A DNA stretch of 33,154 nucleotides, from positions 1-33,154 of the forward strand of contig CAXKVV010000202.1 of the NCBI GenBank assembly GCA_964058805.1, in the 5' to 3' direction. The stretch's first letter is position 1. Each line of letters opens with the position of its first letter. Below, in pieces: positions 32,906 through 33,154 of the stretch. The position numbers and the translations under genes are program-made. This DNA is from Schoenoplectus triqueter. Lineage: Eukaryota > Streptophyta > Magnoliopsida > Poales > Cyperaceae. The notes under the pieces were generated by a model. That model was not told the DNA's origin, did no database searches, and worked only from the letters and a program-made list of their open reading frames with translations.

Positions 32906-33106
32906 ACTTATAAAATATTATAAAAATATATTATTATTTATTAAAATGAGTCTTACCAAACTAACTCGCTTAACTCATTAACTTAATGAACCAATCTCAA
33001 ATCAATACTTTTGACTCGGAACAAAAATGATTAACGAGCCAGCTCAACTTATTTACTTAGCGAACTGATCTTAAGCTTTGCTTAGCTGGGATCGTTCCCA
33101 CCCCTA
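32906..33106. mobile_element. hAT-like MITE (right end clear)
   Basis: The reverse complement of the right edge is TAGGGGTGGGAACGATCCCA, a textbook hAT MITE terminus, followed by CTAAGCAAAGCTTAAG and GAGCTGGCTCGTTAATC. The interior has AACTCGCTTAACTCATTAAC-type repeats. The left boundary was set where recognisable LINE coding sequence ends. No target-site duplication was verified. Confidence 0.5.
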
Positions 33107-33154
33107 CTCAAGAGTCAGTCAAGTCCTTCGAGGAACCAAACGTTCGAACTCCCG

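Overview
This window is nuclear DNA of a flowering plant. It is strongly AT-rich, its two intact genes belong to plant families (a plant ANTH-domain protein and an Alfin-like PHD protein with GT-AG introns), and the rest is mostly plant transposon debris. The species cannot be fixed from the sequence. No bacterial, organellar, rRNA, tRNA or CRISPR features were seen.

Layout. 1-10.7 kb is AT-rich intergenic DNA with no supportable gene and several short MITE-like repeats. 10726-11787 (+) is an intronless ANTH-domain (clathrin-assembly/PICALM-like) gene with a firm start and an intact reading frame. 12512-13227 is a 716-bp foldback element that is almost entirely inverted repeat; it is bounded by an exact 9-bp target-site duplication, pointing to a Mutator-like origin. 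About 0.6 kb further on, ~13.8-17.54 kb is a full-length but dead Mutator-like element (MULE) with long terminal inverted repeats, periodic TGACGTC motifs in both ends, and a transposase broken by stops and frameshifts. 17851-18259 is a short hAT-like MITE.

19188-22173 (-) is an Alfin-like (AL) gene. I assembled five exons across four GT-AG introns into an uninterrupted 257-residue protein with an N-terminal Alfin domain and a C-terminal PHD finger. Its CT-rich leader with a telo-box-like motif lies at 22174-22400.

22.4-26.1 kb is AT-rich repeat debris plus one GC-richer unassigned block (23.8-24.5 kb). 26.2-28.0 kb looks like non-coding LTR-retrotransposon sequence, a weak call. 28.0-32.9 kb is a nested structure: a minus-strand LINE remnant (zf-RVT then RNase H-like end) split by a 3.4-kb hAT element at 29119-32535, with the 8-bp CAGTACCA duplicated on both sides. 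The hAT keeps its RNase-H-like core and dimerisation end, but its N-terminal half has been replaced by a ~103-bp AT-rich tandem array. Another hAT-like MITE end lies at 33.1 kb.

The two host genes have unrelated cellular roles (endocytic vesicle assembly; reading of histone H3K4 methylation) and nothing suggests they work together. The items most worth following up are the foldback MULE with its nested palindromes, the ~31-bp-periodic bZIP-type motifs at both MULE ends, and the nested LINE/hAT structure.
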